Source: Mastigocoleus testarum BC008
GTDB taxonomy: Bacteria; Cyanobacteriota; Cyanobacteriia; Cyanobacteriales; Nostocaceae
DNA length: 64,000 bases
Assembly: GCF_001456025.1 (NCBI RefSeq)
Contig: NZ_LMTZ01000013.1
Location: 1-64,000 of the forward strand
Direction: 5' to 3'
The translations under genes and the position numbers were made by a program. This document shows positions 8,385-18,059 of the stretch, piece after piece. The notes below the pieces were generated by a model. The model worked only from the letters and a program-made list of their open reading frames with translations. It had not been told where the DNA came from and searched no databases. Within the stretch, counting starts at the first letter, position 1; every line of letters begins with the position of its first letter.

Positions 8385-10916
8385 ATGAAGTTTCCAGATT
8401 CAGTTATCTGGCTAAAAGAAAGCACGGCTTTAGGAATTCTTAAAGAAGATTCTCTGAATGCGATCGCTCAAGCGATGGAATCACAAGCTTACCAAGCCGA
8501 TGAAGTTATTGTGAGTGAAGGTGAAGTACCCCAAGGGCTATACATTCTCTTGGAAGGTAGGTTAGAAACTGATTGCAGCGAGTCAAATAATCCTGGTAAG
8601 CTGCGCAGTTTACTTCCTGGAAGTGTAATTAATCTTCAAGAATTACTTTTAAACGAAGCTGCTTCATGTGGGGTTAAAACCTTAAGTGAATGTAAATTTT
8701 GGGTTGTCCCTGCTGCTAAATTTCGACAAATAATTAACCAATTTCCGGAGACATCCCAAGCGATTTCCCGTCTATTGGTGACTGAGCTAGCACAGCTCGC
8801 TTCAGTTTTAAGTTACGAGCAGGAACGTACTATTGCTTTACGTCCTTACTTAGTAACCAAAGCCCAGCGAGGAATTATAGGTTCGAGTCGCTACGCAAAA
8901 CGACTGCGAGAGGAAATTAAAGAAGTTGCAAATGAGCGTTCCTCTGTATTGATTTTTGGAGAACCTGGTTTAGAAAAAGATAATATCGCTGCTTTAATTC
9001 ACTTTAGTTCTAAGTACCGCCGTACTCCCATAATTCAAGTTAACTGCGCTATTCTTCAAGCCAGTGGTGCAGATTTATTTGGTCGATTTGGGGGTAAACC
9101 AGGACTAATAGAATGGCTTGGTGAAGGAACTTTGGTTCTTAACAATATTCAAGAATTACCATCCCAACTTTTCCCTAAGGTAAACAACTGGCTGCGAACA
9201 GGTGAATATAAACCTATTAGCCGTTCTGAAGCAGATGTAATTGAACCTCGTACAAGTAAGGCTCGCATTCTGATTATTGGGCAGAAAAGACAAGTAGATC
9301 TGCAAAAATGTGTTGAGCAAACTATCAATGTTCCACCATTACGAGTCCGGAAAACGGACATCGAAGCACAGGTAAAGTATTACATCAGTCTTTATTCCCG
9401 CGATAAAAGTATTCCTCGCCCGAAAGTCACTCCAGAAGCATTACGGCGTTTGCAGTCCTATGATTTCCCCGGGAACTTAAAAGAATTACAAGATTTAGTT
9501 GAAAGGGCTATAGTTCAAGCCGGAGAAACACAGGAACTGACAGAAGAAACTTTCTGGTCAGTCGATACTAAGAAAAAGCGATTTCGAGTCAATTTATTAA
9601 ACGCCTACCCCAAGCTGAGAAGATTTTTGCGTAGTCCTTGGTGGACGGACAGAATTAATTATGGTTTTGTAGTTCCTATATTTGCCATTGTGGTCTTAGT
9701 ACTGTTTCTAGGTCCACAAACCAGAGATCGAAATTTTGCTCTCAATCTGTTTTGGGCTTGGTGGTGGACTATTTCCCTGATAATATTTCCCTTTGTTGGT
9801 CGGATTTGGTGTTCGGTTTGTCCATTTATGATTTATGGGGAAATTACCCAAAAAATATCTTTATGGTTATTCCCGAGAAAGTTAAAATCTTGGCCTAGAC
9901 AAAAAGCAGAAAAATGGGGTGGATGGTTTTTATTTGGATTGTTTGCACTAATTTTTTTGTGGGAAGAAATTTGGAATTTAACTAATACAGCCTATCTTTC
10001 TGCTTGTTTGCTGCTATTAATTACCGCCGGAGCAATGATTTTCTCCACAATTTTTGAACGGCGGTTTTGGTGTCGGTATTTATGTCCCATTGGGGGAATG
10101 AATGGTTTATTCGCCAAACTCTCGATGACAGAACTGCGAGCACAGCAGGGAACTTGCTCGGCTGAATGTACTACCTATCAGTGCTATAAAGGTGGACCAG
10201 AAAAAGGAGAAGGGATGGAAACCGATGGATGTCCCGTATACTCCCATCCAGCCCAGTTAGAAGATAATCGAAACTGCGTGCTGTGTATGACCTGTCTTAA
10301 AGCCTGTCCTCACCGCTCTGTAGAGTTTAATTTGCGTCCCCCTGGTATTGAACTTTGGACAACCCATGTGCCCCATAACTACGAGGTTGCATTGTTATTT
10401 TTGTTATTCGGTGGGGTTTATCTTCATCACTTACCAGAATTACAGTTTTATTTGGGTTTAGAAATCAATTTAAATAACTTTTGGGCGCATCTAGCTCTAT
10501 CACTATCAGCTTTAGTTATTCCCATAGCTATTTCTTTACTAGCACATAGTTTAACGAAACTTTATTGCTGGCAAAATCGTACCAAAGTTCAACCATTTAT
10601 GAAACTTGCTTACGGCTATATTCCATTAGTTTTGGGAGGAAATCTAGCCCATTACTTACATTTGGGTTTATCAGAAGGTGGAAGGATATTACCGGTTACT
10701 TTAGCAACTTTTGGTTTAGACGGAACACAATTACCGGTAGCAGTTGCTCATCCGGCTGTAATTGCCTTTCTACAAGGTTCTACTCTAATTATTTCCACCT
10801 TACTAGCATTTTTACTCACGCAAAAAATTGCTCGTCAACCTTTGAGAAAACTTATTTGGCAACATTTAGCAAGCCTAATTATGGCAATTAGCATGTGGAA
10901 AATTATTCTGCTTTAA
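8385..10916 (+). CDS. Fusion: cyclic-nucleotide-binding domain, degenerate sigma54-activator AAA domain, polyferredoxin membrane domain
   Basis: An 843-residue protein with three parts. Residues 10-135 form a CRP-type ligand-binding barrel (VIVSEGEVPQGLYILLEGRL). Residues about 160-400 align with the central domain of NtrC-like activators: the P-loop is GEPGLEKD instead of GESGTGKE, Walker B is GTLVLNNI instead of GTLFLDEI, and the GAFTGA loop that contacts sigma54 is missing. No DNA-binding helix-turn-helix follows. Residues about 425-843 are a NapH/NosR/RdxA-like membrane module with CSVCP and CRYLCP cysteine motifs, a ferredoxin motif CVLCMTCLKACPH, and about nine transmembrane segments. 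Cyanobacteria lack sigma54, so this is probably a membrane redox protein with a cytoplasmic regulatory head. The substrate is unknown. Confidence 0.85.
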   Translation: MKFPDSVIWLKESTALGILKEDSLNAIAQAMESQAYQADEVIVSEGEVPQGLYILLEGRLETDCSESNNPGKLRSLLPGSVINLQELLLNEAASCGVKTLSECKFWVVPAAKFRQIINQFPETSQAISRLLVTELAQLASVLSYEQERTIALRPYLVTKAQRGIIGSSRYAKRLREEIKEVANERSSVLIFGEPGLEKDNIAALIHFSSKYRRTPIIQVNCAILQASGADLFGRFGGKPGLIEWLGEGTLVLNNIQELPSQLFPKVNNWLRTGEYKPISRSEADVIEPRTSKARILIIGQKRQVDLQKCVEQTINVPPLRVRKTDIEAQVKYYISLYSRDKSIPRPKVTPEALRRLQSYDFPGNLKELQDLVERAIVQAGETQELTEETFWSVDTKKKRFRVNLLNAYPKLRRFLRSPWWTDRINYGFVVPIFAIVVLVLFLGPQTRDRNFALNLFWAWWWTISLIIFPFVGRIWCSVCPFMIYGEITQKISLWLFPRKLKSWPRQKAEKWGGWFLFGLFALIFLWEEIWNLTNTAYLSACLLLLITAGAMIFSTIFERRFWCRYLCPIGGMNGLFAKLSMTELRAQQGTCSAECTTYQCYKGGPEKGEGMETDGCPVYSHPAQLEDNRNCVLCMTCLKACPHRSVEFNLRPPGIELWTTHVPHNYEVALLFLLFGGVYLHHLPELQFYLGLEINLNNFWAHLALSLSALVIPIAISLLAHSLTKLYCWQNRTKVQPFMKLAYGYIPLVLGGNLAHYLHLGLSEGGRILPVTLATFGLDGTQLPVAVAHPAVIAFLQGSTLIISTLLAFLLTQKIARQPLRKLIWQHLASLIMAISMWKIILL

Positions 10917-10947
10917 CCGTTTATTTTTAAGCATCTATTACTTGTAG

Positions 10948-11012
10948 GGTGCGTTAGGCGTGCAAGAAAATATCTTTTATTGGTCATTTTTACTACCACG
11001 TCATAACGCACC
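10948..11012. repeat. MITE-like element with 9-bp terminal inverted repeats
   Basis: The 65-bp element begins GGTGCGTTA and ends TAACGCACC, a perfect inverted pair. A second copy in the opposite orientation lies at 27175-27238 and a half copy at 27117-27153. There is no coding capacity; a non-autonomous mobile element is the likely interpretation. Confidence 0.7.
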
Positions 11013-11073
11013 GGCATATAAAATTTATGTGCAAAGCGACCGCAGTTTAAATTTAAAACAATCGTTACAATAC

Positions 11074-12354
11074 TTAATTCTGTATACGTTGACTATTTTC
11101 AGACTGATTTGATATTTGAGTTCTAACTAATTGAGCAAGATATTCTAATTCCTCTGCTGTCAATACATTTGATAATGGCAAACATAAAATATGTTCCATT
11201 AGACTTTGACTTTCAATTGGTAATAGATGACTAGGTGTATTTGGCTTTGCATCGATAGCAAATAAACTGCGATTTCCCCTTGCACTATCAAAACCAGCTT
11301 GGCGTAGTTTTGTGGCGATACTATCGGGAGAATCAATAAATATTGGCATTACCCAAAACGAATTATATTCAGATAGATCACCAGGAATACTAATATTACT
11401 TGGCAACATTTGTAAAAAATCCTTGGCTCGCTGGGTACGTTCTTGAAAATCACCACAGTTAGTGAGCCTATAGTTTAATAACCATAGTAAACGACGCGGC
11501 GGACGATAGCGAAGTTTGGTGGGTAATTCTCCCCTAGGAAAACCAAGAGTTACTTTTTTGATAGTTGATTCCACATCTAAATTTAATAGTTTCATTAAAT
11601 TTATTAGTTGAGAATACAACCAAGGCATTGAACACAGCTTTAATAGATAAAATTTAAATACCCTCTTCAAATACCAAAAATCACTTTTTTGCGGATATTT
11701 TTGCTCAATAATAGCCATTTTTTGAGCTAATTTTTTATCCTTAATTAATGTTACTGCACCACCCAAAGCGGTACAAGATTTGATGGGACCAAAACTAAAT
11801 AGACTAATATCGGCTGCAGGAGAACCGTAATATTTTCTCCCTGCAAAAGATTGGGCACAGTCTTCTACAAGTAAAATTTGATGTTTATGACAAAAATCAA
11901 CGTAGGGCTCTAGGGGAATAATAATCCCAAATAAATGGGCAATTAGTAATAACTTACTGCGAGGAGAAACAAGTTGTTCTAATACTTCTATCTTCGGAGC
12001 GATTGTATCTATAGAAACATCAATTGGGACGGGAGTTAACCCATGACTGTGGATTATTTTCGCCATTTCCCGAATATTAATTCCACTAATTAATACTTCT
12101 GACTCAGGAGGTAAATCTAATGTCTGTAATAATAAATCTAAACTAGTTCTGACAGATAAGGTCACTAAAACTTCTTTATCTGTATGCCAAAAAGATTCAA
12201 TACTACTTAAATAATTTTGTTGATTAATAAAAGGATTGAATTTACTAAAACAAGCGTGGAAATCACTAAAAGTAATATCCAATTGGATTGTAGGATGGGC
12301 GCGAAATCTTGGACGAGATAATTGATGATTTGATGTTTTTTCAAGTAAATTCAT
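11074..12354 (-). CDS. DegT/DnrJ/EryC1/StrS-family PLP-dependent aminotransferase
   Basis: This 426-residue protein has the fold-type I PLP enzyme layout of the DegT family, which aminates nucleotide-linked keto sugars or related compounds. A conserved acidic cofactor contact is in LVEDCAQSFAG, and the expected Schiff-base lysine is in SFGPIKSCTALGG. The N-terminal part has TSLDLLLQTLDLPPESEVLISG, the usual PLP phosphate-cup region. The sequence departs from classical sugar aminotransferases in its C-terminal half. No sugar-biosynthesis neighbours are present, so the substrate is open. Confidence 0.8.
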   Translation of the reverse strand: MNLLEKTSNHQLSRPRFRAHPTIQLDITFSDFHACFSKFNPFINQQNYLSSIESFWHTDKEVLVTLSVRTSLDLLLQTLDLPPESEVLISGINIREMAKIIHSHGLTPVPIDVSIDTIAPKIEVLEQLVSPRSKLLLIAHLFGIIIPLEPYVDFCHKHQILLVEDCAQSFAGRKYYGSPAADISLFSFGPIKSCTALGGAVTLIKDKKLAQKMAIIEQKYPQKSDFWYLKRVFKFYLLKLCSMPWLYSQLINLMKLLNLDVESTIKKVTLGFPRGELPTKLRYRPPRRLLWLLNYRLTNCGDFQERTQRAKDFLQMLPSNISIPGDLSEYNSFWVMPIFIDSPDSIATKLRQAGFDSARGNRSLFAIDAKPNTPSHLLPIESQSLMEHILCLPLSNVLTAEELEYLAQLVRTQISNQSENSQRIQN

Positions 12355-12712
12355 CTGTTTCGACCTGTTTCTTTAATCAGCCTATCTTTCTAATTTGTTA
12401 GAACAAACATCAAGAATCCATTCAATAGAGATGATGTATAAAACTACTAAGTATAAATCAATTACAACTTTCAAAGTATATAATTTAAGATCCTATAATT
12501 TAAGATCCTATGACTTGAAATTATTTAGTAGTTTTACAAATAAATGTTGCACATTGTTACTTAATATTAAATATTGGGTTGAGAATGCTGTGTTACTCAA
12601 ACCACCAATAACGAAGTGAGTTAACCGAACAATCCCATCCCTGATATTCGCGAATGAATTCCTGATTTTTAATTACTAATTTTTGACTACTAATTTTTGA
12701 CTGATGTTTCGC
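12355..12712. other. Gap between aminotransferase and metalloprotease genes
   Basis: There is no convincing gene here. A small direct repeat (taatttaagatcctat, two and a half copies, about 12479-12515) and repeated CTAATTTTTGACTA units (about 12670-12705) are present. A plus-strand open frame of 74 codons is explained by these low-complexity repeats. Confidence 0.5.
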
Positions 12713-15700
12713 TTAATTTGTTTCTAAAGGTGCATCAAGAACTTTCTTAATTCTATCTCTAGTTTCTAGTAGATGAATTTTAGTATATTCATCCTTAGAA
12801 TCAGCATCTTTTAATTCTTCACGCAGTTGCCGTAACTTATACCAAGCAACTTTACGAGCATCTTCAGGAACATAGCGCTTTCGTAGAACCATTTCAGACA
12901 AAAGATTCACATATTGTCCTTGTAAACCCCTACGCAAACTGGAAATTTCGATTCCCTTACCCCTATCTGAATCTCTATCCGTATCTTTGTCTTTATCTTT
13001 ATCCTCAGGTTTGAGTACTTCTGTCCAAATCCCCGTTTGTAAAGTGTCAAATAATTCTGGGATTGTCAGTGCTTGACCGATTTCTGTCTTGAGTTCAATA
13101 TCTTTCAAGCGAGAAATGCGATCGCTAGAGAGTAAATCCCGTAATAACATGGTCTGTAAATATAACACCAAATCATGAATTGGATAGTCCAAACGACCAG
13201 TACGCGGGTAACTACCCCAATGACGCCAGCGAGATGGTGCTAACTTATTTAAGAGTTGTGGAGAAAATTGAAGGGCTTCATCAGCAAAGACATACTTTTG
13301 TAGAGTTTTTAATGCCTTTCTTTGTTTTTCCACGGGAACAGGTTCAAATGGTAGTTTTCCCCGACTATTATTGGGACTAACTCGATGAAATGACTGACCG
13401 CCAATGTATTTTGAGATGTAATATACTTGTTGGAAATAGTGGCTTAATACTTTACCAAAATCTTCTTTAACTTCACTAAAACTTCCATTCTTGGAACCGG
13501 AACCTTTATTGAGTAGGTCCCACATCAGCCGGGAATTTTCTAACTGCCACTGAGAATAAACTAACACATCACCGCTGTTATCCCATGCATCTGCAGTAGG
13601 GTCTAAATTACGCACATCTTCATCCGTCGCGTAGCTTAATTCTGGTTTCTCCGACTCCCGAGCAATTTTTTCTAAAAATGGTTTTTCCGATATTGGGGAT
13701 GTGGCTTTAGTTGGCATATAACCATACTTTATTGCCCATTCATCATAAACTCCCACCCCATTCGGGAAATAATCTCCCTGTTTGGTTCCTTTAGGAGCAA
13801 TATTTGGTGGTAAATAATCCATCACAGAGGTGCTTATTCCCCGACGACGGGTAACACCTTTATCATTCATTTCATCTGGTTCTAGTAAAGTCGAACCGCG
13901 AAAATTATGTCTTAAACCCAAAGTATGACCTACTTCATGGGCAATAATTAATCGTAAGTATTGATGAACGTATCGTTTTAAATTGCTACTATTGGGCGGT
14001 TCTTGATACAGAAGTTGCATTGCTAAAGAACCAAAAGCATATTGGTTGGCAGCTTCTATGCCGTAACATAAATCATAACGTTGTGCTAATTCAGATAAAT
14101 TACTAACTAATCCTTGGATATGGGGCGGCGATTTTTCTTTCTGCTCGCTTTCATTCTCACCTAATAAACTGTTACCAGTACACAGCATACGATTTTGCAT
14201 GAACGCTGATAGGGAAGTTCTGGGGGGAGTTTTTGTTGGTTTAACTATTTGACGATATTCATGTTTTAGCGCCCGCACAAAACTAGCATCTACTAAAATA
14301 TCAGCATCTAAAATTTCTCCAGTTAGGGGATTAACTCGGGATGGTCCCATGGCAAAGTACCCATCTACTGTGTTAATCCAACGAATAGTATTGTAGCGAA
14401 TATCTGATGGATCCCATGTCGCGTCATCCGGCATTTGACGCACCTGAATTGCATCTTTGAAGCCTGCATTTTCAAAAGCTTTATTCCACATCAATACGCC
14501 TTCTTTGATTGCATCCCGGTATTCAAAGGGAACAGCATTATCAATCCAAAACACAATTGGTTTTTTCGGGGGTGAAATCGCCGCAGAAGGATCCTGTTTT
14601 TCTAAATTCCAACGATTGATATACCGGACAAAGGGGTCGCCAGTTTCAAAATTAGATAAATCTTGGTAAGCAGTAATAAAGTAACCTACCCGTTCGTCAG
14701 CTAAACGGGGTTGATAATTGTTATCTGGTAGCTGAGACAAACTGTAATGTACCCGCAGAGTAAAACCTCTTGAATCAGGTAATGAGCCAAATTTTTTATT
14801 TTTTTTAGTAGATCTACTTGCTTTAGAAAAATTTAATACCGACTCAATTTCTACATTTTTAGGAAAAGCCTTAGCATTACCAAAATAAGATTTATCTTTA
14901 CTACTGGAAACACCCAAACTACTAGATAGCCCAGCCAAATCGGATAATAACAAATCTCCTAAGTCAATTAAAACCGTTTTCCGCTGGGGATGAATGCTTT
15001 TGATTTTGACCGTGTAAAGCACTGAATCGCTAAAGGAGCGGGCTAGCGATCGCGTTTGAGGGTCTCCTTCTTGCGCCCGAAAATTAACGTTACGAACAAT
15101 AAAGTGTAATTGTTTATTTACTCTTTGAAAATAAAATAAAAAATCTTGCAGTGGCATTCCACTGTATATACCAGCTTCTCCAATACCTGATTCTAAAGTT
15201 GCTGTCGCTAAAAAGTTCTTATTAAGTTGTGAGGGATGAATTTCTAAATAAATTTTATTTTTTTCTTTATCTTTATAAAGATTAAATAAGCCTTTGACTA
15301 ATTCTGTATTTTTTGTTATCTGACTAAAGGGTTTTAAAGCTGTTTTTTTGGTTTTTTTCTTAATAGCAGTACTCTTTCCCGTTGTACCTGTAACTTTCTG
15401 GAGTTGACTATTTACTTGTAAAAAAGGTTGTCGATCAATTTTGTTGATATCCTTGACTTCCCACATGAAGGGTTGCTTTTGTGCCTTTTCTCCCCCATCA
15501 ATAACCCATACTTGGGAAGTATTTAATTTCTGTTGCCGTAGAACGGGATATTTTTTGACAGATGTTGATGTTGCTGACAATGTTGACCCGGATTCTTTCT
15601 CATAAATAGTAACTTGGTTTGTGGCAACTTTTTCTACGAGTGACGACTTTTGTTTTTCTACTGTGTTTGACTCTCTTAATTTAGCACTTGCCAACGCTTG

Positions 15701-15784
15701 ATTAACTGGGAAGTTAAAACAGGCAGCTACCACCCCCAAACACAAGCTTTGCAAACAAATAATATTAAAAATTAATCTCTTCAT
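12713..15784 (-). CDS. Zinc-dependent metalloprotease with DUF5117/DUF5118 domains, exported
   Basis: This 1023-residue protein has an N-terminal signal segment (IICLQSLCLGVVAACF). It carries the extended metzincin zinc motif HEVGHTLGLRHNF near residue 615; three histidines bind zinc and the glutamate is catalytic. Upstream regions match DUF5118 and DUF5117 (for example LLIDLGDLLLSDLAG-like and FWIDNAVPFEYRDAIKEG), and the C-terminal part matches DUF4953. The family is found in Bacteroidetes and cyanobacteria; its substrates are unknown. A short Asp/Lys-rich run (DKDKDKDTDRDSDR) near residue 930 is low complexity. The protein probably acts in the periplasm or outside the cell. It is divergent from the pentapeptide gene. 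Confidence 0.88.
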   Translation of the reverse strand: MKRLIFNIICLQSLCLGVVAACFNFPVNQALASAKLRESNTVEKQKSSLVEKVATNQVTIYEKESGSTLSATSTSVKKYPVLRQQKLNTSQVWVIDGGEKAQKQPFMWEVKDINKIDRQPFLQVNSQLQKVTGTTGKSTAIKKKTKKTALKPFSQITKNTELVKGLFNLYKDKEKNKIYLEIHPSQLNKNFLATATLESGIGEAGIYSGMPLQDFLFYFQRVNKQLHFIVRNVNFRAQEGDPQTRSLARSFSDSVLYTVKIKSIHPQRKTVLIDLGDLLLSDLAGLSSSLGVSSSKDKSYFGNAKAFPKNVEIESVLNFSKASRSTKKNKKFGSLPDSRGFTLRVHYSLSQLPDNNYQPRLADERVGYFITAYQDLSNFETGDPFVRYINRWNLEKQDPSAAISPPKKPIVFWIDNAVPFEYRDAIKEGVLMWNKAFENAGFKDAIQVRQMPDDATWDPSDIRYNTIRWINTVDGYFAMGPSRVNPLTGEILDADILVDASFVRALKHEYRQIVKPTKTPPRTSLSAFMQNRMLCTGNSLLGENESEQKEKSPPHIQGLVSNLSELAQRYDLCYGIEAANQYAFGSLAMQLLYQEPPNSSNLKRYVHQYLRLIIAHEVGHTLGLRHNFRGSTLLEPDEMNDKGVTRRRGISTSVMDYLPPNIAPKGTKQGDYFPNGVGVYDEWAIKYGYMPTKATSPISEKPFLEKIARESEKPELSYATDEDVRNLDPTADAWDNSGDVLVYSQWQLENSRLMWDLLNKGSGSKNGSFSEVKEDFGKVLSHYFQQVYYISKYIGGQSFHRVSPNNSRGKLPFEPVPVEKQRKALKTLQKYVFADEALQFSPQLLNKLAPSRWRHWGSYPRTGRLDYPIHDLVLYLQTMLLRDLLSSDRISRLKDIELKTEIGQALTIPELFDTLQTGIWTEVLKPEDKDKDKDTDRDSDRGKGIEISSLRRGLQGQYVNLLSEMVLRKRYVPEDARKVAWYKLRQLREELKDADSKDEYTKIHLLETRDRIKKVLDAPLETN

Positions 15785-16283
15785 CTGTTATATCCTTGAC
15801 CACTACCATCAAATACTGGTATTTTCTGCAAACTTTCAACACAGGCACATCCACTTCACCCTATTTGACCAGAAAACAGCGACTACAGCGAAAAGTCAAG
15901 CAGCTAGCCTCTTGCTAGAATTCGTATTGCAATTTTTTCTAGTTATTTTGCACTGTTTTACTGTAGTATTTTTCCTAACCACTACGTCTGTAGCAAACAG
16001 TACATATTATTTTTGCAATAGTTCCGAAAAGATGCTGGGAAGATAACATAACAATTTCATCTGGACAATCAATTTTTTTGACAACCTAAAGATACTTTAA
16101 ACAAACTTTTTTTATTTGTCTGTTAGAGCAATCCCATACAAAGGAGTCGTAAATGAATCAATATCCCGACGAGTAGTGGTACAAAATAATACTAGCTGAT
16201 TTTAATCTGAAGAATCAAAGCCTCAAAAAAACTTTATTTGAGCTACATATTCCCAGTAATTAAACGTAGTAATTTGCGTAACT
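15785..16283. promoter_or_regulatory. Divergent intergenic region, metalloprotease / pentapeptide protein
   Basis: This 499-bp gap must hold the promoters of both divergent genes. The sequence is AT-rich with several poly-T runs (for example 16105-16116). I see no repeat array, no small gene and no recognisable operator. Confidence 0.45.
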
Positions 16284-18059
16284 ATGTCACATCTAACTCA
16301 ATTTTTGCGACTACTTAAAGGTTATGTGAGAGACAGGTGGAAAATACAGATGGGGAAGAAAGATTTGGGGGTAACAGAAAAAAATTGTTCGCGAGGGAAA
16401 AATGTTCAAAAATGCACAAATAATGTTGAATATACTCAAACAAGTTTAGAAAAAAATCTATTCGAAGAAAGACTAAAAAAAACCTTACAATCATGGGCAA
16501 AACAGCGAATTAATGGTGCTTTTGTAATTAACGTAAAACAACTGCATTGGGAGATTTACGACTTACTAGGAAATAATGTCCTCAAGCCAGAAATTTTAGA
16601 AAAATTGATGTGCGATTTAATAAGTAGTAATGATATCTTACCCGTGCAGTTGTATTCCCGGTTAACAGATTTTTATGAGCGTTGGTGTCAGGGAGAATTT
16701 ATCGATGCTATACCGGAGGATAATTTACCTCAGCAAAAAATGCTTCAATTGCGTTCTGAAGTTAGCACACATCAGACGGGGTGTTACGGATATGAGCAAA
16801 GCCGAACTCTAACAAAAAACCTCAACATTGGACTGCGCCAAATTGATATTAGTGCCGGTCTAAATGTGATGATTTTACTGTTTGAATTACATCGAATAGC
16901 TCAACAGAAAGGTGAGTGGAAAGAGAAAATAAGTTTCTCGCCATCTGGTTTTCGAGATACAGATAATTTTTTTACTTCTAAACTCTTACGAGTAATTAAC
17001 TATAGTGATACGGTAGCTATCGGTAATTTCAGTACAGTGGTAGGTGAATTTCTCAAAGGAGGAAGCTTTAGCGATGCTTATTTAGGTGATGCCAACCTTA
17101 CAGGTGTTAATTTGAGCAATGCTAATCTTAGTAATAGCTTTCTCGGCGATGCCAACTTAACAGCCGCTAATCTTAGTGGTGCTAACTTTAGTGGTGCTAA
17201 TCTCGGTGATGTAAACTTTAGCGGTGCAGACCTTAGTGGTGCTAACCTTAGGAATGCAGATCTAAGTGGAGCCACTCTAAGTGGTGCAAACTTAAATGGA
17301 GCCGATTTTAGTGGAGCAGACCTTAGTTATGCAGACCTTAGCAGCGCTAAACTCAAGAATGGGATCCTCGAGCGCGCTAACTTGACTAATTCCCTACTCA
17401 TAGATGCCGATCTTACATCTGCCAACCTGAGTCATGGTGTATTTTTCGGTGCGAATCTTAGCGATACGAAACTCGAGCAAGTCAACCTCAGTTATAGCGA
17501 CCTTTGTCGTGCAGATCTAAGTGGTGCGAATCTGCAGGGTTCCAATCTTTTAGGTAGTAATCTTAGCGATAGTATTCTTTTTGGTGCTAATCTTCACAAC
17601 GCGGCATTGCTAGCAGCAGATCTCAGCCACAGTAAGTTTAATGGTGCATTCCTTAGTGGTGCTAACCTCAAAGGTGCAATTCTTTTAGGTGCAGATCTGA
17701 GTGGTGTAGATATGAGCCAGGTAATACTTAACGAAGCCGATCTCAGTGGAGTATTACTCTATGAAGCCAATTTATCAGGCGCAGATATGCGTGACGCTAA
17801 TCTTTTTGGTAGCGATCTTAGTTACACAAATCTCAATAACGCCAACCTCAGTGGCAGCAACCTCAGTGGTGTAATATTTAACGGTGCAAATCTCAGCCAT
17901 AGCAATTTGAGTTATGCCATATTGGAAGATATTGACCTCAGGGAAGCAAACTTAGAAGCAATGACTTGGAATGAAAACCAACAGTGGCGAAGTGTGCGAG
18001 GATTAGAAAAAGCAGTGAATATACCAAATGGTCTCCGGGTACACTTGAAACTAGGTTAG
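16284..18059 (+). CDS. Pentapeptide-repeat protein with an N-terminal helical region
   Basis: This 591-residue protein has an N-terminal 255 residues without pentapeptides, followed by about 55-60 consecutive pentapeptides of the A(D/N)LSG type (residues about 258-560), which fold into a right-handed quadrilateral beta-helix. The block with DNLPQQKMLQL, GLRQIDISAGLNVMILLFELHR and LLRVINYSDT resembles the linker that joins NACHT NTPase domains to pentapeptide repeats in cyanobacterial NACHT proteins. No NTPase motif is present here. There is no signal peptide. The function is unknown; the helix is a scaffold for binding. The stop codon overlaps the end of the convergent SDR gene by four bases. 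Confidence 0.85.
   Translation: MSHLTQFLRLLKGYVRDRWKIQMGKKDLGVTEKNCSRGKNVQKCTNNVEYTQTSLEKNLFEERLKKTLQSWAKQRINGAFVINVKQLHWEIYDLLGNNVLKPEILEKLMCDLISSNDILPVQLYSRLTDFYERWCQGEFIDAIPEDNLPQQKMLQLRSEVSTHQTGCYGYEQSRTLTKNLNIGLRQIDISAGLNVMILLFELHRIAQQKGEWKEKISFSPSGFRDTDNFFTSKLLRVINYSDTVAIGNFSTVVGEFLKGGSFSDAYLGDANLTGVNLSNANLSNSFLGDANLTAANLSGANFSGANLGDVNFSGADLSGANLRNADLSGATLSGANLNGADFSGADLSYADLSSAKLKNGILERANLTNSLLIDADLTSANLSHGVFFGANLSDTKLEQVNLSYSDLCRADLSGANLQGSNLLGSNLSDSILFGANLHNAALLAADLSHSKFNGAFLSGANLKGAILLGADLSGVDMSQVILNEADLSGVLLYEANLSGADMRDANLFGSDLSYTNLNNANLSGSNLSGVIFNGANLSHSNLSYAILEDIDLREANLEAMTWNENQQWRSVRGLEKAVNIPNGLRVHLKLG

Noticed and set aside
8385..10916. Sigma54-dependent activator
   Set aside because: GAFTGA and the DNA-binding domain are missing, the Walker motifs are degenerate, and cyanobacteria have no sigma54.
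12395..12619. 74-codon open frame between the aminotransferase and the metalloprotease
   Set aside because: Its sequence is produced by the direct repeat TAATTTAAGATCCTA and has no protein character.
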